Source: Pagrus major (lineage: Eukaryota; Chordata; Actinopteri; Spariformes; Sparidae). From it: a DNA stretch of 64,000 nt. Of this stretch, positions 46,604-57,960 are shown in pieces (position 1 is the first letter of the stretch; the number at the start of each line of letters is the position of its first letter). The stretch is taken from NCBI RefSeq assembly GCF_040436345.1, contig NC_133237.1:28031200-28095199 (forward strand), given 5' to 3'. The notes beneath the pieces were generated by a model. The model saw only the letters and a program-made list of their open reading frames with translations, did not search any database and was not told where the DNA came from. The position numbers and the translations under genes were made by a program.

Positions 46604-49059
46604 TGCAGACGTTCTGACCGACAGATGTTAGAAAACACACAAACAAATGTCACATCAGGATTTTAAAGGTTTTATCAGTCAAGTGATGACTGACACTAAA
46701 TCATGAATCATATCACGACTGTAATACCTGTCAAAATGATCACAATATGATAATAATAATAATAATAATAATAAGATGCTTAAAACCATTTTGAACCGAA
46801 CCTTGCAGCATTAATCTAAACGTAATAACAGTTAATAATTGAACCCATTTTAATAAACTAACTGTGACTCATTAACTGGTTTGCAGTGAGGAAGAGCTTC
46901 AGAGTCAGCTGATTGAGTGATGACATGCCTGTTGTCACGGTAACCACAGGTCTGTGAGTCATGGAAATAATTAGTGGATCCCAGTTGAGACATCAGACAC
47001 CTTCAGTTTACAGTGATGTCACTGTCGCCTGCAGCTCCTCGTGTACTCTGATTACTGTGTCGATGTGTTGGAAACGTCACCGATCACAAACTGATCAATG
47101 CAACAAATGTTTGTCTACTCAAGGGAAGATCAGCGCCGCGTCACGGCTTCATCACGGCTTCGTCACGGCTTCGTCACAGCTTCGTCACAGCTTCGTCACA
47201 GCCTCATCACAGCCTCGTCACAGCTTCATCACGGCTTCGTCACGGCTTCATCACAGCCTCGTCACAGCCTCGTCACAGCCTCATCACGGCTTCGTCACGG
47301 CTTCATCACGGCTTCGTCACGGCTTCATCACGGCTTCGTCACAGCCTCGTCACAGCCTCGTCACAGCCTCATCACGGCTTCGTCACGGCTTCATCACAGC
47401 CTCGTCACAGCTTCATCACAGCCTCGTCACAGCCTCGTCACAGCTTCATCACGGCTTCGTCACGGCTTCATCACGGCTTCGTCACGGCTTCATCACGGCT
47501 TCGTCATGGCTTCGTCACAGCTTCGTCACAGCTTCATCACAGCTTCGTCACAGCCTCATCACAGCTTCATCACGGCTTCGTCACAGCCTCGTCACAGCCT
47601 CGTCACAGCTTCGTCACGGCTTCGTCACGGCTTCGTCACAGCCTCGTCACAGCCTCGTCACAGCTTCATCACGGCTTCGTCACGGCTTCATCACGGCTTC
47701 ATCACAGCTTCGTCACGGCTTCATCACGGCTTCATCACATCACAATAAATCAAAGATCACTTCAAGTCAGACTGTAAATATCTTCAGGCCCTAAAATAAG
47801 CTTTTAATTTATATTATATTTACAGTGAGAGTAAGCAGGTTTCTGACAGGAGAGTTAATGTGGTTTAGTTTATAATAAGTAATGTTTTCACTCAGTAATT
47901 ATTGCTGCTAACGACACATGAGCCTGAAGATAACTGAACAGTAATTATCTTCACTACATATTCAGACCAGATCAACAGAAATATCAACAGCAGGATTTTG
48001 ACTTAGTGATCTTAAATCAAATATATATTCATATTCATATAACTTTAAATAACGTATCACTGCATCGCTTAAGTGGATGTATTGTGATTTATTTTCGCGC
48101 CTTTGAGTTTAATTTCCTGTCATGATCTTTTTTTTCTTTATTAAATGATTTATTTTTTTTCACAATATTTTTCTGTCTGTGTTAAGGTTTTTTCTGTAAA
48201 TAAATAATAATAATAAAGTTTAATTGGCTGTCATGTTTGCTGAAGTGTTTATTGATCAGACAGCTGCCTCTACCTCATCAGTGAGATCTGGGATCGATTA
48301 TCTTGGCTCCTCGGTTCTTTTTCTTAACTTCTGGTAAATATCAATAACTTTATTTATTTATTTTTAAAAACATTGTATGAAATTTATAGTTAATTTCATA
48401 GACTGATCACGTTGTCATGGCGACAGTGATCATGTCACCGATGGGCCAGCGTGACGGACAGCTGTCAAACCGGGTAAACACAGGCTTCCAGTTATAACCT
48501 GAGCTAACTAACCAACTAACTAACTAACTGACTGACTCACTAACTAACTAACGTCAGGACGGAAATAGATGAATAAGATACAAATGGCGACATTAAACGC
48601 GTCGCCTCCGACTCTACATGCAAACAGAGCTACAGCTGCATCATCAGAACAAACACACGTTTTTATCACATAGAAATAAAATATCTTCATGTTCAATGTT
48701 TGCCGAATGAACACAAAGGCCCAAATAGTTCAGAATGCTTTGTACACAGCGTTTCACAACATTTATACAGTTTGTCCCAACACAAGTTTAAAGATCAACG
48801 ACTTTCTCCTCTTTCTTCTTTCTCCAAAGTGACAGCGATGCTGCGAATAAACGGAGACTTTTTACAAGGAAAGAAACATTTAATGTATTGTACTTAATGC
48901 CAAACTTACAAGAAGGCACCAATGAATTAGAATTTGCCATAGCCCTACCAGAAAGTTTATACAGTTTCTCCTCACGATGCAACAACTCTTAAAACCGCTC
49001 GATTTGTAAGGGAACTGGAACTCAGAGCCCAGAAATATACGTGTTACACTTTATGTGAG
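46289..49059. other. upstream region of the two-finger gene; no exon identified
   Basis: No coding exon seen. Contains (TG)n at 46570-46602, (AAT)n near 46750-46775, the 11-bp minisatellite at 47135-47745 and TAAC repeats at 48510-48550. Positions 48700-49030 carry a decayed sequence related to 6630-6700 and 56990-57110. Confidence 0.5.
47135..47745. repeat. 11-bp minisatellite
   Basis: About 55 units of an 11-bp repeat, CACGGCTTCGT / CACAGCCTCGT / CACAGCTTCAT. Three units make 33 bp, so plus-strand frames remain open (TASSQLRHSFV type). No gene. Confidence 0.95.
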
Positions 49060-49380
49060 AAGTTAAGAAGTTAAAGTTCGGACTCTGAAATCACGTAGTG
49101 AAGTCTCGCGGTACGTCGCTCCGCTCAGGTAGCAGCTGAGTGACGGCAGCAGGTGAGCTGTGCCGCAGGTGAGCTGTGCAGCAGGTGAGCTGTGCAGCAG
49201 GTGAGCTGTGCTGCAGGTCGGCTCACTAACGCTCATTAAACCTCTTTCTTCCTGTTCAGCTGTGCACGAGCTGAACCTACCTGTCCTCTGACGTGTTGCC
49301 TCTGACCTGCGCACTGAAGCGCTCCACGCTGATTGGTGAGTCGCGGCGTGCACCGTTAGTTGTTGTTAGCATCATGCTAC
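49060..49380 (-). other. possible non-coding first exon of the two-finger gene
   Basis: The minus strand reads CGTCAGAGGACAG|GTAGGT, a good donor near 49283, downstream of a moderately CG-containing stretch. A 17-bp tandem repeat, GCAGGTGAGCTGTGCAG, occupies 49150-49218. Linkage to the exon at 46288 is only by position. Confidence 0.25.
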
Positions 49381-49544
49381 ATGAATTAGCACACCGCAGC
49401 TAAGTTAGCTTCATTTAACTCCAATGCAACTGTTGATACATTAATGTTGTTTTACTTTACATTTTTGCATCATGTTGGCTGTATTAATGCAAACTGCATA
49501 CATTCAGGCAAAGGTGCTTATTAATTTTAATTTAAAATTTAAAC

Positions 49545-50075
49545 ATCAGCTCATATAATCTGTATATAATGTAATATAATATGTGTATATAATATAATAT
49601 GTGTTTATAATATAATACAATATGTATATAATGTGTATATAATATAATATAATATAATGTGTATATAATATAATATAATGTGTATATAATATAATAAATG
49701 TGTATATAATATAATGTGTATATAATATGTGTATATAATACAATATAATGTGTATATAATATAATATAATGTGTATATAATAAATGTGTATATAATATAA
49801 TATAATGTGTATATAATATAATGTGTTTATAATATAATACAATATGTATATCAGTTCAGTTCAACTGAACTGAACTGAATGAACAATATGTATATAATAT
49901 GTGTATATAATATAATATAATGTGTATATAATAAATGTGTATATAATATAATATAATGTGTATATAATAAATGTGTATATAATATAATATAATGTGTATA
50001 TAATAAATGTGTATATAATATAATATAATGTGTATATAATAAATGTGTATATAATATAATACACTGTGTATTTAA
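49545..50075. repeat. AT-rich array (TATAATATAATGTGTATA)
   Basis: About 530 bp of TATAATATAATATAATGTGT-type repeats in units of about 25-33 bp, interrupted at 49852-49872 by a perfect palindrome. All frames over it are artefacts. Confidence 0.95.
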
Positions 50076-51937
50076 TCAGTGTTGGCTAACGTTACTTATG
50101 AAAGTAACTCATTACATTACTGCCATGAAGAAGTAACAGTTATGTTACTGTGTTTCTACTAGAGCTGCACGATCTGGTCAAAAAGTGATACTGTGATTAT
50201 TTTGATAGATGTTGTGATTGTGATATAATTCATGATTATTACAGATGATTAAATTTGAGATCAGTTTTAATTGTCATTGAAGAAACTAGTAAAATGACGA
50301 TGTGGCGTTTCTCCTGGTCTCATGTTTCATTACATCTGGAGAACGAGCTTTGTGGTCCAGAGCGTCTCTGCAGCTCTACAACACGTCCTTAAAACTGTTT
50401 TCAGACACATTTTACCTTTTTTATAAAATAATTGCAGTTCCTGCGATTTGGATATTGCACTTAGTCATATTGCAATTAAATGTTCAGCCCTATTATCTCC
50501 TGAGAAAAGTAACACGGTTTATTCTGTAGCTACAGGTTTCCACTTGAACTGTGTGAAGTTTGTTAGCTGTTAATTTCAGTGTGGAGCTAATGTAGCGTTG
50601 ATCAATGCTAACACAGCTCTGTCAGCATTAAAGGGGCCGTATGTGATTTTGAGTCAACTTTTGAATATCGATTATATTTGTTGATTTTAACAGCAGTTCT
50701 GGTCTCCTGCTCACACAGGTCAGGTTTTTCTGAGAGTATTGATCTCTGATGGGGAGCGTCCTCGTCCTGCCGAAGCGTAGGGACAAAACCTGCAGCCGGC
50801 TCACACGTCTACATCCACGACACACATGACAACAGAAATGAACATTTTCTCGTCGCTCCACGATGCTAATCAACGGCCAGTTTTCTACCTGGAAGTATCT
50901 GTTAGCATGATTCTGTCTGTAACACCTTTAAATTCTGTCTCATTTATATTATTTTTCTTTCTGTGTTGAAGTTTATACATTTTTGTGTAATATTTTAGCT
51001 GGCTAGCATTGCTGACAGGAGCTAGCTAACGTTAACGTCTCTAATGCTAATCACTACAGTGAATTGTTTGTTTCTGTGTGCAGAGCAGCCGTCGCACTGA
51101 ACAAACCATGTGACCGCTGTTCAGTTACTCAATCGATTAGCTAAAGAAATGTGTTTGTTGGTGTTAAAGAAACGTGGAGCAGTAAAATCACCTCACGTGT
51201 GACTCAGTGCGTGTCAGAGCTGAAGACGGTGAGTTTAAAGGAACATCAGTGATCCAGATGTTTCATCACTAAACTCACACATCAGGATCAGATGTTGTGT
51301 TTTATTGACGTTCCTGTTATTTCGTCCACAGCCTGTTTATGATGATTTTAATTGAGCTCTCGATAACAAAATGTACAGAGTGGATTCATGAACACGTAGT
51401 AAAGACTATATATATCAGAGGACACTGACGCTGTTGTGTTTCCCTCGTTAATGATCATTAAGTTCATAACGAGGCTTGTTAAAGGGGAATTCCAGCCGGT
51501 CGTCTGATCTGTTCTCAGATCAGCTCGGCTGTGATTAATGGCCTCAGATCAGAGACGCTGATAGAGACAGAGGACGTTTGTTCTCTCACAGCTCTCAAAT
51601 GTTTCTGTACAGACGTGTGGAGGTTCGTATGAGCTGTGAGCCGCTGACCGACGACACTGACGTCCTCTGAACACGATGACTGTGTCAGTAAAGCAGCAGC
51701 TGGTCGTTGCACTGAAGAAAAAGAAAAACACCTTCCATCTTTCTCTTTTTCTTCTTTTACTGACGACGTTCTGGCTGTTAACGTGACAGACTGCAGTTGG
51801 TTTATAAAACGTTGTGTTCAGAGTCGATCTGACAACAATATACATACAGGACAAACACAATATGAATTATTGGTCGCAACCAAACTTTGTGCTGATGCAG
51901 CTAAATGAAAAAGTTAGGAAACCATGAAGTCGAGTCA
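50076..51937. other. intergenic, no gene recognised
   Basis: Short dispersed-repeat pieces (AAAGTAACTCATTACATTAC near 50100). A TTAA-bounded candidate MITE lies at about 50627-50933 (TTAAAGGGGCCGTATGTG ... TCTGTAACACCTTTAA). The rest shows no coding or structural signal. Confidence 0.5.
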
Positions 51938-52603
51938 GAATCCAATTCTGCATCTGAAAACATGACAAGTGTTTTACAAACGAGGACAAAAGAAAATACG
52001 ATCAACAAACCAGACGATTAATGTTCGAGATCAATCGCTGCAGCTTAATACGCTCATTATCAGTTAATCTGCAGATTATTTATTTATTACTTTTTAATTA
52101 TTTGGTCTCTAAATGGTCGTGACATGTATCTTCTGTCTTCATCTTGTTTTGTTCGATAAATATTGTAAAGTCTAGAGTATTTTTATCTCATTAATGTGAT
52201 ATAAAACTGAGAAAAATGACAAGTTTGATATTTTGGTGAGAAATTTAACTTAAACGATTAAAGTATATTTTCTGTTAATGTCACTGACTGCTTGTTTCAG
52301 CCCTGCATGTTTATATAAAATCACAACATAGATATTATATTTCTCCAGTAAGCATTAATGTAACTGTCAGACAGCTGACGTGAACAAGATGGAGACGATT
52401 TAGATGATGAACAGAAAATTAACTGATACTCAGAACTTGGCTGTTAATTGTGACATCATCATTTTCTGACATCTTCTGAATGAAACGATGAATCACAAAT
52501 GCCGCTGCTTTCACCAAAGTCTGAAACACTTTCTGCAGGTAACAGCTGCTCTCAGATCAGCTGTCAACTTTGATTTCTCCACATTTTCTCTGAGCTGTTA
52601 GTT

Positions 52604-52658
<55 letters not shown>

Positions 52659-52753
52659 ACCATGACTAACTCTCCATTTGACGCTCGGAGCAACAAACAA
52701 CAAATCTTTTTAAAATGGCTGTTGTTAGCGGAGCGGAGGCCGCAGTTGTTTCT
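51938..52753 (+). repeat. 0.8-kb duplicated segment, copy 1
   Basis: Nearly identical in direct orientation to 53573-54428. It includes a (GT)n run at 52608-52657 that is about 22 bp longer than in copy 2. No gene. Confidence 0.95.
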
Positions 52754-52933
52754 GAGCTTCAGACTTTAATCATCAGCACTCGTCACTGCAGACGGTTCGG
52801 ACCGAAGCTTCACTTCACGTTTCAACGGCCCGACGACACAGAACCAAGACTATCAAACCATATCAGACTGAAGCTTCAGGGAGACTGATGCTGGATCTTT
52901 GAGGCCCTGAGACCTGATATCTGGGTTAAACAC

Positions 52934-52966
<33 letters not shown>

Positions 52967-53472
52967 CAAAATAATTTCCCTCAAACACTGAAATTGTACG
53001 TTCAGTTTATCATTTAATGCAAAGTGTTTCTGTCCTGTTGAGTCGATGAGAATAAATTAAATTAACTCAAGTATTATACATAAAAGTAATGCATTACATG
53101 TGGATTACTTTTATGTATAATACTTGATAAATTGCAGCAACTTAATTGAAGCAAACCGAGTTATTGAATTTATTCACGTGGACTCACCAGGACAGAAACA
53201 CACTGGAGGTTGTGGACTGATCCTGTTCAGTGACACTTCATTGTTTCTGCAGCAGGAAGCTGAAACTTTCATCTTCACGTCTCCAAAAACTATTATTCAC
53301 TCACGTTTCACAGATTTAAAAAAACATTTAGTTAAAGCTTTTTAATGGCCGCCCAGCGTCTTCATAGGTTTGACTGTAGTTTTTACAGCTTTACTTTATG
53401 TCAGGAGCATTTTGGCTTCTTGGTGTAGAGAAACGTTTGTGTTCCTCAGTGACGCGCAGGGAAAAGGCCGGT
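52754..53472. other. unique spacer before the assembly gap
   Basis: Includes a (CAAT)n run at 52937-52965 and an inverted pair CAAGTATTATACATAAAAGT / ACTTTTATGTATAATACTTG at about 53068-53126. No coding signal. Confidence 0.6.
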
Positions 53473-53572
53473 NNNNNNNNNNNNNNNNNNNNNNNNNNNN
53501 NNNNNNNNNNNNNNNNNNNNNNNNNNNNNNNNNNNNNNNNNNNNNNNNNNNNNNNNNNNNNNNNNNNNNNNN
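53473..53572. other. assembly gap (100 N)
   Basis: Exactly 100 N characters, a conventional gap of unknown size. Confidence 0.99.
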
Positions 53573-54300
53573 GAATCCAATTCTGCATCTGAAAACATGA
53601 CAAGTGTTTTACAAACGAGGACAAAAGAAAATACGATCAACAAACCAGACGATTAATGTTCGAGATCAATCGCTGCAGCTTAATACGCTCATTATCAGTT
53701 AATCTGCAGATTATTTATTTATTACTTTTTAATTATTTGGTCTCTAAATGGTCGTGACATGTATCTTCTGTCTTCATCTTGTTTTGTTCGATAAATATTG
53801 TAAAGTCTAGAGTATTTTTATCTCATTAATGTGATATAAAACTGAGAAAAATGACAAGTTTGATATTTTGGTGAGAAATTTAACTTAAACGATTAAAGTA
53901 TATTTTCTGTTAATGTCACTGACTGCTTGTTTCAGCCCTGCATGTTTATATAAAATCATAAAATAGATATTATATTTCTCCAGTAAGCATTAATGTAACT
54001 GTCAGACAGCTGACGTGAACAAGATGGAGACGATTTAGATGATGAACAGAAAATTAACTGATAAGGAACAAAACTGCCAAACGTGAAGAAGACCTGCTGC
54101 TTTAAAGACGTTTAAAGACCCTGGACTCAGAACTTGGCTGTTAATTGTGACATCATCATTTTCTGACATCTTCTGAATGAAACGATGAATCACAAACGCC
54201 GCTGCTTTCACCAAAGTCTGAAACACTTTCTGCAGGTAACAGCTGCTCTCAGATCAGCTGTCAACTTTGATTTCTCCACATTTTCTCTGAGCTGTTAGTT

Positions 54301-54333
<33 letters not shown>

Positions 54334-54428
54334 ACCATGACTAACTCTCCATTTGACGCTCGGAGCAACAAACAACAAATCTTTTTAAAATGGCTGTTGT
54401 TAGCGGAGCGGAGGCCGCAGTTGTTTCT
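53573..54428 (+). repeat. 0.8-kb duplicated segment, copy 2
   Basis: Starts at the first base after the gap and follows 51938-52753 with only scattered substitutions. It carries about 60 extra bp near 54064-54124 (GGAACAAAACTGCCAAACG onward) and a shorter (GT)n. It ends where a G21 run follows. Confidence 0.95.
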
Positions 54429-54436
54429 TCAGTTAA

Positions 54437-54463
54437 GGGGGGGGGGGGGGGGGGGGGAGGGGG
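54437..54463. repeat. poly-G run
   Basis: 21 G, one A, then five G. It can form a G-quadruplex and is prone to sequencing error. Confidence 0.9.
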
Positions 54464-56280
54464 TTGTTATATGTTTTGTTATAAATTAAACAGTTTATAC
54501 AAGTGAAGCTGAAATCATTAATCCATGAGGCCATTTACAGGAAAGTGACGATCTATAAAGTACTCAGTTACATTTCTCTGACAGCTTTAGTTACTTTACA
54601 AGTGAAGATTTTTACTCACACGAAGCGTTTATTAAATCTGACGTTTTGTTTTAATTGAACTTCTCAGTTTATAGAAGAAAACCATGAAACAAATCTGCAA
54701 GTTCACCAGATGTTTTTCTGTATTTTTGACAAAAATATCAATACATTTACAAAAATAGACAAATGAGGTGAAACTCTGACTGTGATTGAAACGATGAAAT
54801 AAAGAAGTCAGTGCTGAGTTATGATGTAGAGATTAATGTAGAGGTCGGTGGGATGAGATTAATTCACGTCATTAGAATCGTTTGTTTCATAGAACCACTC
54901 TGTTGTTTTGTTTGATTTCAGTCAGTCAATCGATTGATTGATCATAACATGTCTTATTTTGTTCAACACTGACAGAAATGTATCATAATTTCACATGTTT
55001 AATCTAAAAAAAGTCAGAATTGTGAAAACACTGGTCATAACTTCAGGTCCACCAGCTTTTCTCTTCAGGGCCGATATCAGAAATCAATGGACTGATATTA
55101 ATTTACAGTAAAAATTAAAACGTCCAGTGATGAAATAAACAATCAACAAGAACAATTTCAGGTACTTTACTTGAGTATTTCCATTTGTCTGCTATCTTAA
55201 AATCCTCTCCACTACATTTATTTGGTTACTTTAGTTACTAGTTACTTTGCAGGTTCAGATTACTCAGTGTTTATAGGCTGTTAGTTGTGTGTGTACTGAG
55301 CAGTTCCTCCACCGCCGCCTCTCTGTGTAACAACATCAACACTTGATAATTACATTAGATTCTAGTTTTAGTTTTGAATTGAAGTGGCTGGAGTCCTGCA
55401 GGTTTCTGTGGGTGGGGGTCTCCCTCCGGTCTCAGATCTCTCTGGGGGTTCATTTAATAACTTAAACTAACAAGATCCACTGCAGCTCTCGGTGTCCTCC
55501 TCCTGCTGCTGCTCTCCATCCTTTGTTTCTCTCCGCAGCGAGCAGACGTCGCAGTGAAAGCGTAGCCTAGTTTTCTTTCTGTCAACACTCTCCACAAAGC
55601 AGAGCGACCTTTGACCCGAGCGTGTCGAGGCCGCGGCCTCATTATCTCACTGTCTGTGTTGGTCCTGCTTTCTGCCTTTATTACACGCTTTGCTGCGTCT
55701 CTGCGCTCTGTTTACATTATGAAGCTGACAGCAGCAGCTCCAGGACACTTATACATCACCAGGAGTTAATACGTATTACTGCGTCAGTCCTGCAGTGTTT
55801 GAAATCAAACTGTGTGTGGAAGTAAACGGACTGACTCAAAACGGTGGGCGACAACAGAATGCTAACTCACAGCTAATTAGCTACAACAAGCCAGCTCAGA
55901 AACTGGAGTTCTGCCTGTCAGGACATAAATCTGCAGGCAGTAGTCGTCTCACGGTGCAAAGCTCAGGAATAAATCACCTCCCTGGGAAAAGGGAGGACAA
56001 GTGACAGCCAGAGAACTGACTGTGGACAGCTGCTGAAGACGGAGCGAGCAACGATCCTCCCAACAACCGGGCGGACAAATCAAGAAGAGACTAACTTCAC
56101 TGCTGCCGGACGGCGTCAGACGACCAGCGAAAGGCTGAAGAGAAAGCTCACGACCAACTCTTCAAACTTCGACCTCTTTGGCCTTAAATACTCGTTTAAT
56201 GTTTTCTAGTAAGGACTCTTGTAAAAGTCTTGACTTCCACTTGAACACAGTGAAGAAGCTTCAGTCTCAGTATTATCAGA
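54464..56280. other. intergenic, dispersed-repeat pieces only
   Basis: Pieces of the 'TACTTGAGTA' family near 54550-54640 and 55150-55290. Nothing else recognised. The short frame at 55454-55642 (minus) has no domain. Confidence 0.5.
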
Positions 56281-56289
56281 TGCTGCATT

Positions 56290-56475
56290 CATCACAGATC
56301 ACAACATAAACTACAAGCAGGATGACTTGGACTGGTTTTAAACTGATGGCCAGGAACTTTGTGTTGATCCGTTTTCATATCTGAGCCTAAAAAATTGGCG
56401 TGGAGCTCCACAGGGCTCCATTCATGAACCTCTTCTGTTCAACATCTTTATGCTGCCGTTACGTAAGATTGTCTA
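56290..56475 (+). pseudogene. LINE reverse-transcriptase fossil 1
   Basis: At 56399-56460 one frame reads RGAPQGSIHEPLLFNIFML, matching the conserved (V)PQGSxLGPLLF block of L2/CR1/Rex-type reverse transcriptases. Upstream pieces (GACTTGGACTGGTTT, GCCAGGAACTTTGTG) fit the preceding WF...FV stretch in shifted frames. Multiple stops and frameshifts: long dead. Confidence 0.7.
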
Positions 56476-56654
56476 AATAAAAAACTAATTTAATTGATAA
56501 AAAAAAAAAACTATTTTGAAAGATCAACAGCTCATTGGTTTGTGTCCTGACAACTGTCATTTACACTGTCAAACTCTTCTTTACAAAGATAGCAGTATTT
56601 TACAACAACAGCCCGACTTTCTCCTGGTGTTAATTTGACAAGTTCAAGAAATTA

Positions 56655-56880
56655 GTTTGTTACAGTTCAGTTTCTCTAATCTGTCCAGAGTGAACCTTCT
56701 TCACAAACAAATCAATAAAGGATCTCTGAAAAAGAAAATGAACCAACATGTCCGACGCTGTCAGAGTTTCCTCTGGTACCAGTCAGCTGATCGTCTTCAT
56801 CACACAGGAGAGGGGTTTGGAAGACTGCAGGCTAACGCTAAGCTAGTTGCAAGCTAAGACTAAGCTAGCTGTGTTGATTT
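56655..56880 (+). repeat. dispersed repeat, copy C
   Basis: Shares CAGTTTCTCTAATCTGTCC, ATCAATAAAGGATCTCT and AGGCTAACGCTAAGCTAG with copy A (19999-20345), and ACCAACATGTC(C/T)GACGC plus CAGTCAGCTGATCG with copy B (24240-24640, inverted). Confidence 0.7.
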
Positions 56881-57194
56881 TGTGCACTATAAGGCAGAGT
56901 GGAGTTATTAAATACTGGGAGAATCAGCGACCCTGCTTTTCGATTTCACTGAACAAAATCAACTGGTGCTGAATTCACAAGAAGGAACAAATAAGTCAGA
57001 ATCAGTCAGAGACAGAGTTTCACACAGTTTATAAAGTGTCTCCAACTCAACAACTCACTAAACTGACACATTTGTTAAGGGAGTCTGGGACAAAGAAGTC
57101 GCCTATACTGGTTACTGTTTAGTGTATCTGTAAAATGTGACATGTTTTAGTGTGTTATTCTTTAATAAATTTGGTGTTAATGGTGAAAACAGTT

Positions 57195-57960
57195 GAAACA
57201 GGAAGCTGACAGCTGGTTTAAATCCTATTTGAAGACCACAGACTTTGTTTTGTTTGGTAATTTCACAAACTGAGCGTTAAAACATGTCATGCGAGTTCCT
57301 CAAGGCTCCTTTCACGAACCTCTTCTGTTCAACGTCTTTGTGCTGCTGCTCGCTCAGATTAAACAAAACTGAATATTTGACCATAATTACGCATTAAGAG
57401 TTACATAATTACATAATTACATTAAGAGTAGATGCAGGTTGGCATGTTTCTCCCTGCCTGACGAGACGTGAGCATGTTTTGGATGATGCATTCATTAATG
57501 ATCATTAGAGCAAAGCAATCATTTCTAATTAAAGCCAAACTCTTCAGCTCGTTAATGGTTTTGGTTCAAGTTTCTATTTGCTCCAGAGGCTGAGAAGAAA
57601 TAATAATTGCCTCAGGTTTTAAAATGCATTTTTAATGGCTGTCCAAGTTCTTAATGGGTTAAACAAAGAAAACACTGAATAATTGTTTTTGGAGCCAAAG
57701 ATTTAAAGCTTCAGCCGCTGACGTTAAAAACCACAAACCAGTCCAGAGGTCTTGATGTGGTCCTGGACTCGGACCTCAGTTTTCATTTTGACAAAACCAG
57801 CCGACAATCACCTGAAGAACATCTTCAGAATTAAAGGACATTTATCTTCTTCTAACATAGAAACACGTGATGTGCGGCAGACTGTAACGCTGTGTTTACA
57901 GGTCTCAGATCAGAGTCCTGAGTCGGACCAGGAGACCACATCAAAAGACTGAACTCTAAA
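57195..57960 (+). pseudogene. LINE reverse-transcriptase fossil 2
   Basis: About 57200-57225 encodes SWFKSYLKTTDFVLF, and 57292-57348 encodes RVPQGSFHEPLLFNVFVLL, the same RT block as fossil 1. Downstream, 57752-57960 keeps VLDSDLSF, NHLKNIFRIKGHLS and RVLSRTRRPHQK-like strings typical of the C-terminal half of L2-type ORF2, in broken frames. Confidence 0.72.

Noticed and set aside
46961-47794. 277- and 216-codon plus-strand frames (TASSQLRHSFV repeats)
   Set aside because: Produced by an 11-bp minisatellite.
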